Positions 40,627 to 48,030 are shown, counted from the first letter of the stretch. The stretch is DNA of 64,000 bases from Clostridiales bacterium (GCA_014799505.1 JAAVHV010000002.1:62753-126752); one strand, 5' to 3'. Notes: generated by a model not told the origin, from the letters alone. Program-made: numbers and translations.

Positions 40627-41436
40627 TCACTCTTTCCGTTTCTGCTTTCGCTTCTGTTTCTGCTTCGGCTTGATAAACTTCCCGTCCGCCCGGTAGAGGC
40701 GAACGAACAGGTAGCACCCGCCGTTCACATCGTTGTGCCACGCCTCCGCCTTGGCGCACAGATAGCCAGGGTAGAGCTTTTCAAACTGCGTGCTGTCCTG
40801 GATGTTCTCGGCCATTTCCCGCACCTTTTTCCCGGAAACACGCCCGTCCCTTTCCCTTGGCTCCGGGTCAATAAGATTGCGTGAAGCAAACCACGATTTT
40901 TTCCCAGCGGGAGACTTCACGACATACCGGGCCAGCCCCTCCAGCCCTTCTTCGTTGAATTGCAGGCGGCGGGAATTGGCGTACCCGTGGCCCTCCGTGT
41001 CTGTCCAGAGCTGTTCCAGCACGTCCCGGTCAATCCCCTTTTCGATCTCGATTGTGACATGGTGGTGGTATCGGCCTCCGCGCTTCCCCCGCTCGGTGAT
41101 AGCAATATATTTCAGCACTCCCAGTCTGTGCTTTGCTATGTACCGCTTCAACCGGCGGATGAAGTTCTGCAAGTGCCGCTTTGCTTCCTCGTCGCTCTCC
41201 GGCTGCACCCGATAAGTCAGGTGGATTTCCAGTCCCTCCGGCGTAAAGTTCGCATGGAGCAAGCGGGCCAGTTTTTCTTCTCGGTGCCGCTGGTTGAGCT
41301 TCTTTTGGGCGTCGGTGGACGGCTTTCTTTTCTTCCGCTTCCCTCCGCTGTGCTTCCCCGTCTCAAAGACAGGGTAGAAAAACACGTCCAGGTATTCCCC
41401 ACAGGTGTACTTCTTTTCCCGGTACACTGTATGCAT
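40627..41436 (-). CDS. HUH-type rolling-circle replication initiator (ORF2/G2P-like)
   Basis: 269 residues. 'VLKYIAITERGKRGGRYHHHVTIEIEKG' contains the metal-binding H-x-H motif; 'LEGLARYVVKSPAGKKSWFASRNL' contains the candidate catalytic Tyr (YVVK); 'RVSGKKVREMAENIQ' and 'FEKLYPGYLCAKAEAW' follow, as in inovirus-like/plasmid Rep of the ORF2/G2P type. It would nick an origin and start rolling-circle synthesis. ATG 41436; the C-terminus is a Lys/Gln run. A candidate antisense RNA lies 115 bp upstream. Confidence 0.75.
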   Translation of the reverse strand: MHTVYREKKYTCGEYLDVFFYPVFETGKHSGGKRKKRKPSTDAQKKLNQRHREEKLARLLHANFTPEGLEIHLTYRVQPESDEEAKRHLQNFIRRLKRYIAKHRLGVLKYIAITERGKRGGRYHHHVTIEIEKGIDRDVLEQLWTDTEGHGYANSRRLQFNEEGLEGLARYVVKSPAGKKSWFASRNLIDPEPRERDGRVSGKKVREMAENIQDSTQFEKLYPGYLCAKAEAWHNDVNGGCYLFVRLYRADGKFIKPKQKQKRKQKRKE

Positions 41437-41516
41437 ACCGATAGCGCCCCCCTCCGTGGTCGTTAAGTTACTATTCCATACAAGCCCGAAACGCGCTGCC
41501 GCGCGTGGTTTCCCTC

Positions 41517-41545
41517 TTGTATACGACCCCGGATTGTGGTACAAT
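41517..41545 (+). promoter_or_regulatory. Promoter of the candidate antisense RNA
   Basis: TTGTAT (41517-41522), 17 bp, TACAAT (41540-41545), on the strand opposite the early operon. Confidence 0.6.
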
Positions 41546-41551
41546 ATGTAG

Positions 41552-41622
41552 TGTCCAAACTACGCGCCCTCCGGGGCATCCCCCTGCGCAAGCCGTCGGA
41601 AGCTCGCGCAGGGGCGTTCTTT
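41552..41622 (+). ncRNA. Candidate short antisense RNA in the Rep leader
   Basis: A ~70-nt transcript is predicted from the promoter at 41517-41545 to a terminator (CCCCTGCGC ... GCGCAGGGG, then GTTCTTTT). It contains no ORF with RBS. It is complementary to the early mRNA 115-185 nt upstream of the Rep start codon. Copy-control RNAs of plasmids have this arrangement; the regulatory role is an inference. Confidence 0.5.
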
Positions 41623-41643
41623 TACTTCCCGAACCATCCCAGG

Positions 41644-41686
41644 CTGGGTCAGGCCCCGTCTTGGGGCTGACCCAGCTTTTGCGACC
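41644..41686 (+). terminator. Second plus-strand terminator behind the antisense RNA
   Basis: GCTGGGTCAG-G-CCCC-gtctt-GGGG-CTGACCCAGC followed by TTTTGCG. Limits readthrough of the plus transcript into the early operon. Confidence 0.65.
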
Positions 41687-41706
41687 CATCGCGCCCCACA
41701 CTCCTT

Positions 41707-42105
41707 TCATCCGCCGAGCCGCGCCCAGGTGCCGCATCGGTCTTTCAGGTCGTACACCGGCTTCCCGGTTCGCCCGCATACGCCCCAGTACCAATTGCCG
41801 CCGGCGTCCTGGTTCCGATCCGAGCGGTAGCAGGCGCAGGAAAAGCAGCACTCCATAGCTGTCTGCGGACGGCGAGATCCGCGGGCGGGGGCTTGTCCGC
41901 CCGGTGTGGGCGGGGAGGGCTTCGGCCTTGGTTTCGGCTGTGCAAAAGCACCGTCCGCCATCCTCGTCTGCTCCGGCTCCTGGAGCTGCACCTCCAGCAC
42001 CCGGACACCGCCCAGATGCTCCAGCGCCATGGCAATGGTCTCTTTTACCCCCAGAGGATCCACCCTCGCGTCCTCAATGGCGATGCGCGCAAACAGGTCG
42101 CTCAT
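41707..42105 (-). CDS. Early protein with C-terminal Cys cluster
   Basis: 132 residues. The N-terminal half is helical ('RIAIEDARVDPLGVKETIAMALEHLGGVRVLEVQLQ'), then a Pro-rich linker, then 'MECCFSCACYRSDRNQDAGGNWYWGVCGRTGKPVYDLKDRCGTW', a Cys-rich unit common in phage early proteins. ATG 42105 overlaps the preceding stop. Confidence 0.6.
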   Translation of the reverse strand: MSDLFARIAIEDARVDPLGVKETIAMALEHLGGVRVLEVQLQEPEQTRMADGAFAQPKPRPKPSPPTPGGQAPARGSRRPQTAMECCFSCACYRSDRNQDAGGNWYWGVCGRTGKPVYDLKDRCGTWARLGG

Positions 42106-42239
42106 GGGGTGGCCTCCTCCCAACACCGGCGGCACAGCCAAATCCCGCTCCGATAATATGTGTTGACATCTTCTCTCCCGCAGTCGGAAGGCAAAATCAC
42201 GATCTCGCCCTCCACCTTGTTGATTGAGTGAAATATCAT
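42102..42239 (-). CDS. 45-aa early protein
   Basis: 'MIFHSINKVEGEIVILPSD...YYRSGIWLCRRCWEE', with a CxxC end. GGAGGGGTATAAG precedes ATG 42239. ATGA overlaps on both sides. Unknown. Confidence 0.55.
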   Translation of the reverse strand: MIFHSINKVEGEIVILPSDCGREDVNTYYRSGIWLCRRCWEEATP

Positions 42240-42382
42240 CTTATACCCCTCCCACCGCCGGGTGCGGATAAGGCGTGTAAAGTGATCGGCCACCAAAAAC
42301 AAGGACTGTAACCATATCCCGAAGTGACCCGTAGTTCTCGACCATTCAGGTATATGGGGAATTCCCGCCTGCCGACGCTCAC
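42236..42382 (-). CDS. 48-aa early protein
   Basis: GTG 42382 in a GTGA overlap with the AAA+ stop; GGGAGGGG upstream. 'RREFPIYLNGRELRVTSGYGYSPCFWWPITL'. Ends overlapping the next ATG. Unknown; support is translational coupling only. Confidence 0.5.
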   Translation of the reverse strand: MSVGRREFPIYLNGRELRVTSGYGYSPCFWWPITLHALSAPGGGRGIR

Positions 42383-43278
42383 GTCGTCCCCTCCCGCAAA
42401 ATGTGATTGACGACAACATCCGTGCATTCCCTCACTACGGTTGCCGCAGGGGCGCTTCCCTCGAAGGTTTTTTCGCACCAGCCGTCTACCCACTGGTCGG
42501 CAGGGGCCAGCCCCGCATATTGGAAGAATTTACGCGCAAACGCTTTTGTCTCGTCGGCAGACAGCGGAAGCAGTTCATACCGCAAGGGGAACCTACGCAC
42601 AAGGGCTGGATCGAGCTGGTCAAAACGATTGGTAGTACCGATAATGATTGCATTGTTGGGAGCTTGGTCAAGTTCCTGCATCACAGCTATCACAACACGG
42701 TTCATTTCGCCAAGTTCATGAGCCTGCCCCCGCGTCATCCCAATGGCATCAATTTCGTCGAAGCATAAGACACACGGGTTGGAGCGGACATATTCAAAAA
42801 TCCTTGCTATGTTTGACTGGGTCCCGCCAAGGTGAGCATCTACAAGACTCGAAAAACGGACATAGGCAAACGGCAGCTCAGCCCTGTGAGCTATGTACCG
42901 GGCCAGTTCTGTTTTCCCGCATCCGCTCTCTCCATACAGCATGAGGGCAGGCAGATAGGGAATGCCTATATCCGCAAGGCGTTCAGCCGCACGATAGAGG
43001 GATATGGTTCTCTCCGCCGCCTCCGCTTCAGTTTTACGGATCAAGAACTTTTCCTCTGGAAAAGCAGCGGAATCCTCAATCGCCAAAAGACCTTTGATGC
43101 CCTGAGGCAGCTCCATGAAGCCTTTCGGCACCCTCGTCATCCGACGGAGCATATCATCCCGGAAAGCGGCATCCTTTGGGGACGAAATTGTGTTCAAGAT
43201 ACTCCGGGCCTGCATCTGCGCCCGCCGCATATCTCCGTCGCACACATATCGGATAAGGACGCGCTCATCATTGTTCAT
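42379..43278 (-). CDS. AAA+ ATPase (FtsH/Cdc48-type core)
   Basis: 299 residues. Walker A 'LYGESGCGKTELARYIAH', pore-like 'VRFSSLVDAHLGGTQSNIARIFEYV', Walker B 'VLCFDEIDAIGMTRGQAHELG', sensor-1 'IIGTTNRFDQLDPALVRRFPLRYEL' with an arginine finger. The N-terminal ~95 residues are phage-specific. No protease or helicase domain is attached. May remodel a replication complex; sits upstream of Rep in the same operon. ATG 43278 overlaps the preceding stop (ATGA). Confidence 0.85.
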   Translation of the reverse strand: MNNDERVLIRYVCDGDMRRAQMQARSILNTISSPKDAAFRDDMLRRMTRVPKGFMELPQGIKGLLAIEDSAAFPEEKFLIRKTEAEAAERTISLYRAAERLADIGIPYLPALMLYGESGCGKTELARYIAHRAELPFAYVRFSSLVDAHLGGTQSNIARIFEYVRSNPCVLCFDEIDAIGMTRGQAHELGEMNRVVIAVMQELDQAPNNAIIIGTTNRFDQLDPALVRRFPLRYELLPLSADETKAFARKFFQYAGLAPADQWVDGWCEKTFEGSAPAATVVRECTDVVVNHILREGTT

Positions 43279-43895
43279 TCGATTTCCTCCTCCTTTCTGA
43301 TCCGCTCGAACTCGATGACCCAGACCCACGGATTGGCGGCCCAGCCATAGAGGGCGCGGTCTGCGGGCTTGATGGTCATATCCCACACCCACATAAACGC
43401 TTGCCTTGCTGTACACGCTGGTGTAGACCTCTCTGTCAACGTCCATCCTTTGTAAAGCCCCTCTGCCTGCGCCTGTTCCTCGGTGATGTCCTGCAACCTC
43501 TCCACCCGCACAGCCGTCACCCGCAGGAAAATCCGCGCGGCCTCGCGGGGCATATGGATGGAGGGGCGCCAGCGAGGCACAATCCAGACATCATCTGCTT
43601 TGTACCCGTATGCGTTATCCCCAACTTTTGCCCACGTCTCCCGCACATACAGGATGTCGCCGGGGCGGTAGGGCGCGACCACAGGCTTTTCACCAATCAA
43701 AAGCTGTCTATCCGCGCCATCGTAATAAACCATTCCACTATGCGGCGACACAAAGAGCTGTAAGCTCAACGGGATTTTAACTCCGCAAAGCTGCTTGACC
43801 ACCCGCCGCGTCGCCGTCTTGCGGTTGTCCAGGATGGCGCGGATCTCCTCATCAGCGGTGGACTTCGGGAAATAGATGTACTTCATGTCACTCAT
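43275..43895 (-). CDS. ASCH/PUA-like phage protein
   Basis: 206 residues. 'ILDNRKTATRRVVK', 'YRPGDILYVRETWAKVGD', 'REAARIFLRVTAVRVERLQDITEEQAQAEGL' and 'PWVWVIEFERI' match the ASCH-like phage family with a beta-barrel that binds RNA or modified bases. ATG 43895 overlaps the preceding stop. Confidence 0.8.
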   Translation of the reverse strand: MSDMKYIYFPKSTADEEIRAILDNRKTATRRVVKQLCGVKIPLSLQLFVSPHSGMVYYDGADRQLLIGEKPVVAPYRPGDILYVRETWAKVGDNAYGYKADDVWIVPRWRPSIHMPREAARIFLRVTAVRVERLQDITEEQAQAEGLYKGWTLTERSTPACTARQAFMWVWDMTIKPADRALYGWAANPWVWVIEFERIRKEEEIE

Positions 43896-44167
43896 GACGC
43901 GCCACCTCCTTCCATCTTCGCCACATACTGCCCATAGCTCATACCTGCCGACCGGGCCTCCTCGGCGATTTGCGCAACGGATTTTTGCGGCTTCCTTTGC
44001 TTGGTGGCTTCGAGCCGCTTCCGTTCCAAATATTTCTGGCGGGCAATCCTGCACCGCTCCCTCGTTATGGCTTTAGCGCATTTCGGGCAGTATTTTGTCA
44101 TGCCCGCACGGGCGCTGACCTCTACTGTCCGTCCGCAGTTGACGCAGACAATGGATTTGGTGGTCAT
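43892..44167 (-). CDS. Zinc-ribbon early protein
   Basis: 91 residues. 'VCVNCGRTVEVSARAGMTKYCPKCAKAITRERCRIARQKYLERKR' is a four-Cys ribbon plus basic helix; 'SAGMSYGQYVAKMEGG' ends it. Probably DNA-binding. Overlaps neighbours by 4 nt. Confidence 0.65.
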   Translation of the reverse strand: MTTKSIVCVNCGRTVEVSARAGMTKYCPKCAKAITRERCRIARQKYLERKRLEATKQRKPQKSVAQIAEEARSAGMSYGQYVAKMEGGGAS

Positions 44168-44568
44168 AGGCCGCTCACCTCCCCCGGCTTGTGGCAGTAG
44201 GCGAGCCAGGTCTTGCCGTAGTCCTCATACTCAAATTCATGTATCACACCAGGCCAACCGCAACAAAGCGCTTCCCCGTCCGTGTAATCCTCGAAAATCT
44301 GATAATACGCAGACTTTATATTGCGAAACTGCTGCCTTTTGGTCGGGCGGATCACCTCAACCCACAGCCATTCCAACAGGGCCATCTCCCGCAGCTCCTC
44401 CAGGGTAAGCGGGGTATTAGCCAGCAATCCATTCCGTTCAGCCCGCATTCTGCAAATTTGGTCAGCAGTCATTTTTAGCCGAAGCTGCCTCATGGCCCTC
44501 TCGCACGTTGGGCACGCTTTATCCCCGGTGCCACTTGAAAACCATGACCCACATAAAATACAGTCCAT
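44164..44568 (-). CDS. Early protein with N-terminal zinc knuckle
   Basis: 134 residues. 'CILCGSWFSSGTGDKACPTCERAM' (two CxxC), then 'TPLTLEELREMALLEWLWVEVIRPTKRQQFRNIKSAYYQIFEDYTDGEALCCGWPG' and 'YEDYGKTWLAYCHKPGEV', a C-terminal domain widely seen alone in Firmicutes phages. Follows the methyltransferase stop by 2 nt. Function unknown. Confidence 0.65.
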   Translation of the reverse strand: MDCILCGSWFSSGTGDKACPTCERAMRQLRLKMTADQICRMRAERNGLLANTPLTLEELREMALLEWLWVEVIRPTKRQQFRNIKSAYYQIFEDYTDGEALCCGWPGVIHEFEYEDYGKTWLAYCHKPGEVSGL

Positions 44569-44570
44569 AC

Positions 44571-45552
44571 TTACAGCAATCGTCTCCCTTCAATCTCCGC
44601 AATCGCCCGGAACACCGGGTAAAACTGCTGCGGCACTACGGCGTTTCCGAGGCATTTAAGTCTGTCCACCCGAGAGGGAACCCCATGAGCCACTCGACCC
44701 ACGTCGGGTTCAGCTGGCCACCATTCCCGGCCGCCATGCTCCGGCGTTCCTCCTCCGTAATCTGCCCGAATTCCTCCAGGGCCTTGAGCTGCTGATAATT
44801 CCCTGTGCCTCCGCACATCCCCGCTCCCGTCGTAGGTGTCGGGTACAGCTTCGCCGCCTGGATCAGCTTCATGGCATGGCGGGACTGACCGTTGTACTCC
44901 TTCCCCTTCAGATCCCCGCACTCCGCATCGAAACGGGTGGGTGTCGGGAACATCGCAACCGCATCGGAAAGATTCACGCTGTGCATACTTCCGGGTTTCT
45001 GCTGTGTCGATTTTAGCCTCCCTGTGTAGCTGTCTGCTGCTGTTGGAGTGGGCCACGATTGCACATCGGTCCCGCCGGTGCGGGGCGTCGACGGCACAAG
45101 CCGGAATAATAAACGCTTGGCAGGCGTAGCCGATACCTTCCAGGTCAGATAGCACCTGGTCGAGCGCCATGCTGACGATTCCAGCAACATTCTCTCCAAC
45201 GACCCAAGCGGGCCGCAACTCCTGGATAACTCTAAGCATTTCCGGCCAGAGGTAACGGTCATCCTCCTTGCCTCGCCGCTTCCCGGCCACACTGAACGGC
45301 TGGCAGGGGAATCCGCCGGAAATAACGTCAACTGTTCGCAGTCCTGTCCGCTCATAAAAGCTCTCCTTTGTCAGCGTGCGGATGTCCCTCCAGCGCGGCA
45401 CATCCGGCCAGTGCTTCTCCAGCACCTTCGTCGGGTAGTCCGCCCACTCACACTGACCGACCGTGTGAAACCCCGCCCACCCCGCCGCAAGGTCGAGACC
45501 GCCGCTAAATGCCGGAGAATAAGCTCAAATGTGTAAGCTTTCTCGCGGACAT
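44571..45552 (-). pseudogene. C5-cytosine DNA methyltransferase with a frameshift in motif I
   Basis: Proper start ATG 45552 (GGGGCGGTGATTTG upstream) reads 'MSARKLTHLSLFSGI' then hits TAG at 45505-45507. One base less at this point restores 'SGGLDLAAGWAGFHTVGQCEWADYP' and the remaining ~310 residues: catalytic 'GGFPCQPFSVAGKRRG', 'VVGENVAG', 'PHRRDRCAIVAH', and motifs IX-X 'RVDRLKCLGNAVVPQQFYPVF'. So everything but the AdoMet loop is continuous. Either inactivated in this lysogen or a sequencing error. The track shows only the downstream piece from GTG 45425. Confidence 0.8.
44636..45355 (-). CDS. Overprinted 239-aa protein inside the methyltransferase gene
   Basis: Lies wholly within the methyltransferase in another frame. 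ATG 45355 is preceded by AAAGGAGAGCTTTT, a near-ideal ribosome site. Starts 'MSGQDCEQLTLFPADSPASR' and ends 'NPTWVEWLMGFPLGWTDL'; I recall highly similar proteins annotated in other Firmicutes phages and elements. The C-terminal motif looks like a methyltransferase-associated module. Function unknown. Both frames carry conserved sequence, so this is a genuine dual-coding candidate. Confidence 0.7.
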   Translation of the reverse strand: MSGQDCEQLTLFPADSPASRSVWPGSGEARRMTVTSGRKCLELSRSCGPLGSLERMLLESSAWRSTRCYLTWKVSATPAKRLLFRLVPSTPRTGGTDVQSWPTPTAADSYTGRLKSTQQKPGSMHSVNLSDAVAMFPTPTRFDAECGDLKGKEYNGQSRHAMKLIQAAKLYPTPTTGAGMCGGTGNYQQLKALEEFGQITEEERRSMAAGNGGQLNPTWVEWLMGFPLGWTDLNASETP

Positions 45553-45577
45553 CAAATCACCGCCCCTTCATCGGTTT

Positions 45578-45772
45578 TTATCCTACCAGCACCTTGTGAT
45601 ACCGACTCCTTGGTTTCTTTCCAGCCAAATAATTACTCCAAGTGCTGTATACCACGCCCGTCGTTGTCCCCATCATCCTTGCAAGCTGGGCTGCCGTATC
45701 AGCCGCAGCGACAGGCAGGTATGGTGGTTTAGGTGAATAGCCGACCCAAATAAATTGTGGTGTATCACTCAT
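45578..45772 (-). CDS. Small HTH-like early protein
   Basis: 64 residues. 'PYLPVAAADTAAQLARMMGTTTGVVYSTWSNYLAGKKPRSRYHKVLV' is a short HTH-type phage protein with Arg-rich end, often found in early operons. GGGGGGG spaced 5 nt from ATG. Confidence 0.65.
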   Translation of the reverse strand: MSDTPQFIWVGYSPKPPYLPVAAADTAAQLARMMGTTTGVVYSTWSNYLAGKKPRSRYHKVLVG

Positions 45773-45789
45773 TCGTACCCCCCCAATTC

Positions 45790-46162
45790 TTACCCGATCA
45801 TGTCAAACAGCGAAATCGTTTCCTCTTTCGCCTCGAGCTCCTTCAGGTACCCAACAGCATCCCGGAAATAGTCGTTGTTCAGCTCGATGGTGTACCCCCG
45901 CCGTCCGGCCTTCGTGGCCTCCAGCGCCACCGTGCCCAGCCCGCCGAAAGGATCCAGCACCAGATCCCCCGGATTACTGTAGCGGTTGATGAGCCGATCC
46001 ACGATGTCCAGCTGGAGCGGGCAAACATGGAGCGCCTGCCGTCGCTGACTCTGGGTGGTGCTCAGCGTCCTCATGCGGTTGATGTCGTCCCATACCTGAT
46101 CCGTCCAGCTCCCCCGGCGCTACCTGGATCTTGCCACGCAGAAATTCAAGGTATTGGTTCAT
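45790..46162 (-). pseudogene. Collapsed DNA N-methylase: N-terminal tip fused to C-terminal fragment
   Basis: ATG 46162 reads 'MNQYLEFLRGKIQVAPGE', the N-terminal tip of large phage helicase/DNA methylase proteins. About 25 codons later a different frame begins: 'WTDQVWDDINRMRTLSTTQSQRRQ...VLDPFGGLGTVALEATKAGRRGYTIELN', the C-terminal AdoMet-binding part. The middle of the gene, including DPPY, is missing and the join is out of frame. Not functional as a methylase. Confidence 0.75.
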
Positions 46163-46419
46163 TGTCCCGCCTCCCGAAACGCCTCCTCGAAGGTCATGCC
46201 GGTAACGGTCAAGACGCCCCTCACAATGCGTAAGCTGGGCTCATTGGTCCCGCTGAGCATATAGTAGATTGCGGCACTGGATACACCGACTGCGGAGGCA
46301 AATTGAGTCACCGTCATCCCGTGAGATCTTATCCACCGCCTGATGGCCGGGAATCTGGTCTCTTTGGTCTCGTACTTTCCGATAGCCTGGAATTGGCTTT
46401 TGGGGTTCTCTCGCTTCAT
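46159..46419 (-). CDS. XRE-type HTH protein
   Basis: 86 residues. 'IRSHGMTVTQFASAVGVSSAAIYYMLSGTNEPSLRIVRGVLTVTGMTFEEAF' is a clear HTH_3 domain. ATG 46419 overlaps the preceding stop (TAATG). Possibly a Cro-like or modulator protein. Confidence 0.75.
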   Translation of the reverse strand: MKRENPKSQFQAIGKYETKETRFPAIRRWIRSHGMTVTQFASAVGVSSAAIYYMLSGTNEPSLRIVRGVLTVTGMTFEEAFREAGQ

Positions 46420-46970
46420 TACGTCGACTCCTCCCACCATTCCGCCGCAGACAGGACGGCGTTTGCATACGCCCGCCTGCCGGTGTCATACCCGGCGTTG
46501 TATGCCGTGAGGGCCGCTGCGGGGTCGCCGTACTGCCCCAGCAAACGGCCCAGGTATTCGATCCCGGCCCGCAGGTTGTCCGCCGGGAACAGCTTGTCCG
46601 GGAAATAATCGCGGTTGAGCTGCATCAGGCCATAGCACTGACCGTTGTCCGCGTCCGCCAGGAAGCAGCTCTCCACCTCGATCACGCCCAGGGCCAGGGC
46701 CACCGGGACGTCGCTTTCCGCGCAGGCTTCATAAAGCACCGCCTGGAGTTCCGCGCTCAGCGGCATGGCGGGGTCGTATGTAGGCGTGGGCTCCGGCGTA
46801 GGATCCGGCGCGGGCAGCTCGATACAGACCGGGGCCACAGGGATAGGGGCAGGCATGGCCTCGCCCGCCCGGGCAATGGAGTGCGAAAGGCAGTAATAGC
46901 CCGCCAGCAGTACCGCGATTGCCGCCAATAGCATCAGGGCGGAGAATAGGTCGTCAAGGCGCTTGCGCAT
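46419..46970 (-). CDS. Membrane-anchored lytic transglycosylase (SLT)
   Basis: 183 residues. A transmembrane anchor at residues ~10-30 ('ALMLLAAIAVLLAGYYCLSHS'), a Pro/Thr linker ('PAPDPTPEPTPTYDP'), then an SLT domain: catalytic Glu in 'LALGVIEVESCF', 'GQCYGLMQLNRDYF', 'AALTAYNAGYDTG'. A murein enzyme in an early operon is unexpected; it may be a lysogenic conversion or entry-exclusion function (inference). Start ATG 46970. Confidence 0.8.
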   Translation of the reverse strand: MRKRLDDLFSALMLLAAIAVLLAGYYCLSHSIARAGEAMPAPIPVAPVCIELPAPDPTPEPTPTYDPAMPLSAELQAVLYEACAESDVPVALALGVIEVESCFLADADNGQCYGLMQLNRDYFPDKLFPADNLRAGIEYLGRLLGQYGDPAAALTAYNAGYDTGRRAYANAVLSAAEWWEEST

Positions 46971-47232
46971 CTCCGCACCCATCCTCCCTGGCAAAAGCCT
47001 GATACACCAGAATCCCCTCCACTTGAAATCCAAACCAGTTGTACGACTCTGAGCTGTACAGAAATCCCACCGGCTCTCTAAACGTCTCAATGCCGCTCTT
47101 GAGCATGATAGCGGGCAGCTTCCTGAGGTGTTTGTCCGCGATTTCCGCAGACGAGAACGCCACTCCCGCCGGCGCATTCGCCACGATCCTGCGCACAGCG
47201 TCCAGCTTGTCCAGCATCTCTTGTTTTGTCAT
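46954..47232 (-). CDS. Early protein, unknown
   Basis: 92 residues. 'MTKQEMLDKLDAVRRIVANAPAGVAFSSAEIADKHLRKLPAIMLKSGIETFREPVG'. Overlaps the transglycosylase start by 17 nt. Unknown; alpha-helical N-terminus. AGGAGGAC lies upstream of ATG 47232. Confidence 0.6.
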   Translation of the reverse strand: MTKQEMLDKLDAVRRIVANAPAGVAFSSAEIADKHLRKLPAIMLKSGIETFREPVGFLYSSESYNWFGFQVEGILVYQAFAREDGCGDAQAP

Positions 47233-47249
47233 GACTGCCGTCCTCCTTT

Positions 47250-47480
47250 CTAGCGCCGCCCGGTGCAGTATCTTCGATGGGGCACAAAGACTACCAGGTT
47301 TCCGCCCACCGGGCCGGCCAGCGTCCGCTTGCCCCTGATCCACTCGCCCTCGTCGGTGATGAATTCCTCTGCTCCGCGATCCGGCATGACCACCACCGGC
47401 TGGTACTCCACCGGCACAGGACGTCCCTTCGGCGGCTGGATCCAGTCGATCCATGCCCCGCAGCGTCTGCACCAGCTCAT
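47250..47480 (-). CDS. Small early protein with N-terminal CxxC
   Basis: 76 residues. 'MSWCRRCGAWIDWIQPPKGRPVPVEYQPV' then 'LVVFVPHRRYCTGRR'. A compact phage zinc-binding type. ATG 47480 overlaps the preceding stop (ATGA). Confidence 0.6.
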   Translation of the reverse strand: MSWCRRCGAWIDWIQPPKGRPVPVEYQPVVVMPDRGAEEFITDEGEWIRGKRTLAGPVGGNLVVFVPHRRYCTGRR

Positions 47481-47689
47481 GCGCCGGCCTCCTCGTTGAG
47501 ATTACGGGTGAGCTCCAAGGGCACGCCCGCAAAAACTTCATTCGCTAATTGCTCGTACCGGAGATATGTACCGATCTGGGCGCTCCCCGGCAGGATCAAC
47601 TTCACCGGCGCCGCCGGGAGGCAATCACAGCGCTCCCCGGGATCCAGCGCCGCGCCGCACTCTTCGCAAATTCGATATGCTCCTCTCAT
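47477..47689 (-). CDS. Mini zinc-ribbon protein
   Basis: 70 residues. 'YRICEECGAALDPGERCDCLP' (CxxC...CxC), the same layout as 40425-40622. ATG 47689 overlaps the XRE stop (ATGA). The longer track start is rejected. Confidence 0.65.
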   Translation of the reverse strand: MRGAYRICEECGAALDPGERCDCLPAAPVKLILPGSAQIGTYLRYEQLANEVFAGVPLELTRNLNEEAGA

Positions 47690-47982
47690 CCGGGCGCTCC
47701 CTTTCGTGAACCCGCAATAGGCTCCGGGACAAGCCGGTATCCCATCCGAGCATAGGAGGCGATAACCCGCCCAAATCCGGCACTTGGCAGCTTTCCGGCC
47801 CTCCACTGCCAAAAGGTATCCTTGCTGACACCGATGTCCTCTGCTACCTGGGCATATGTCTTATCTTCCCGCCCGCGCTTTTCTCGGGCGACATTCAAAA
47901 AATCTTGGGAGGCCCGCTGGATTTCCCTCTCAATGGCCTGTGCATCGCGTTCTTTCTGCGTTAAGCCTTTGACTTTCGGCAT
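47686..47982 (-). CDS. XRE-type regulator next to a palindromic operator
   Basis: 98 residues. 'TYAQVAEDIGVSKDTFWQWRAGKLPSAGFGRVIASYARMGYRLV' is an HTH_3 domain. GGAGGAAAAATTA precedes ATG. Divergent from the promoter at 47996, whose -10 is flanked by ATCCTGTGC-N11-GCACAGGAT, the obvious candidate binding site. Confidence 0.75.
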   Translation of the reverse strand: MPKVKGLTQKERDAQAIEREIQRASQDFLNVAREKRGREDKTYAQVAEDIGVSKDTFWQWRAGKLPSAGFGRVIASYARMGYRLVPEPIAGSRKGAPG

Positions 47983-47995
47983 TAATTTTTCCTCC

Positions 47996-48024
47996 TTGAA
48001 TTCCGGCTAATCCTGTGCTATAAT
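47996..48024 (+). promoter_or_regulatory. Palindrome-flanked plus-strand promoter
   Basis: TTGAAT (47996-48001), 17 bp, perfect TATAAT (48019-48024). The 9-bp inverted repeat ATCCTGTGC (48010-48018) / GCACAGGAT (48030-48038) brackets the -10. Confidence 0.7.
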
Positions 48025-48030
48025 CTGAGG

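Noticed and set aside
38823-44568. CRISPR array or other regular spaced repeats
   Set aside because: No regularly spaced direct repeats. The repeated zinc-knuckle codons are from related small proteins.
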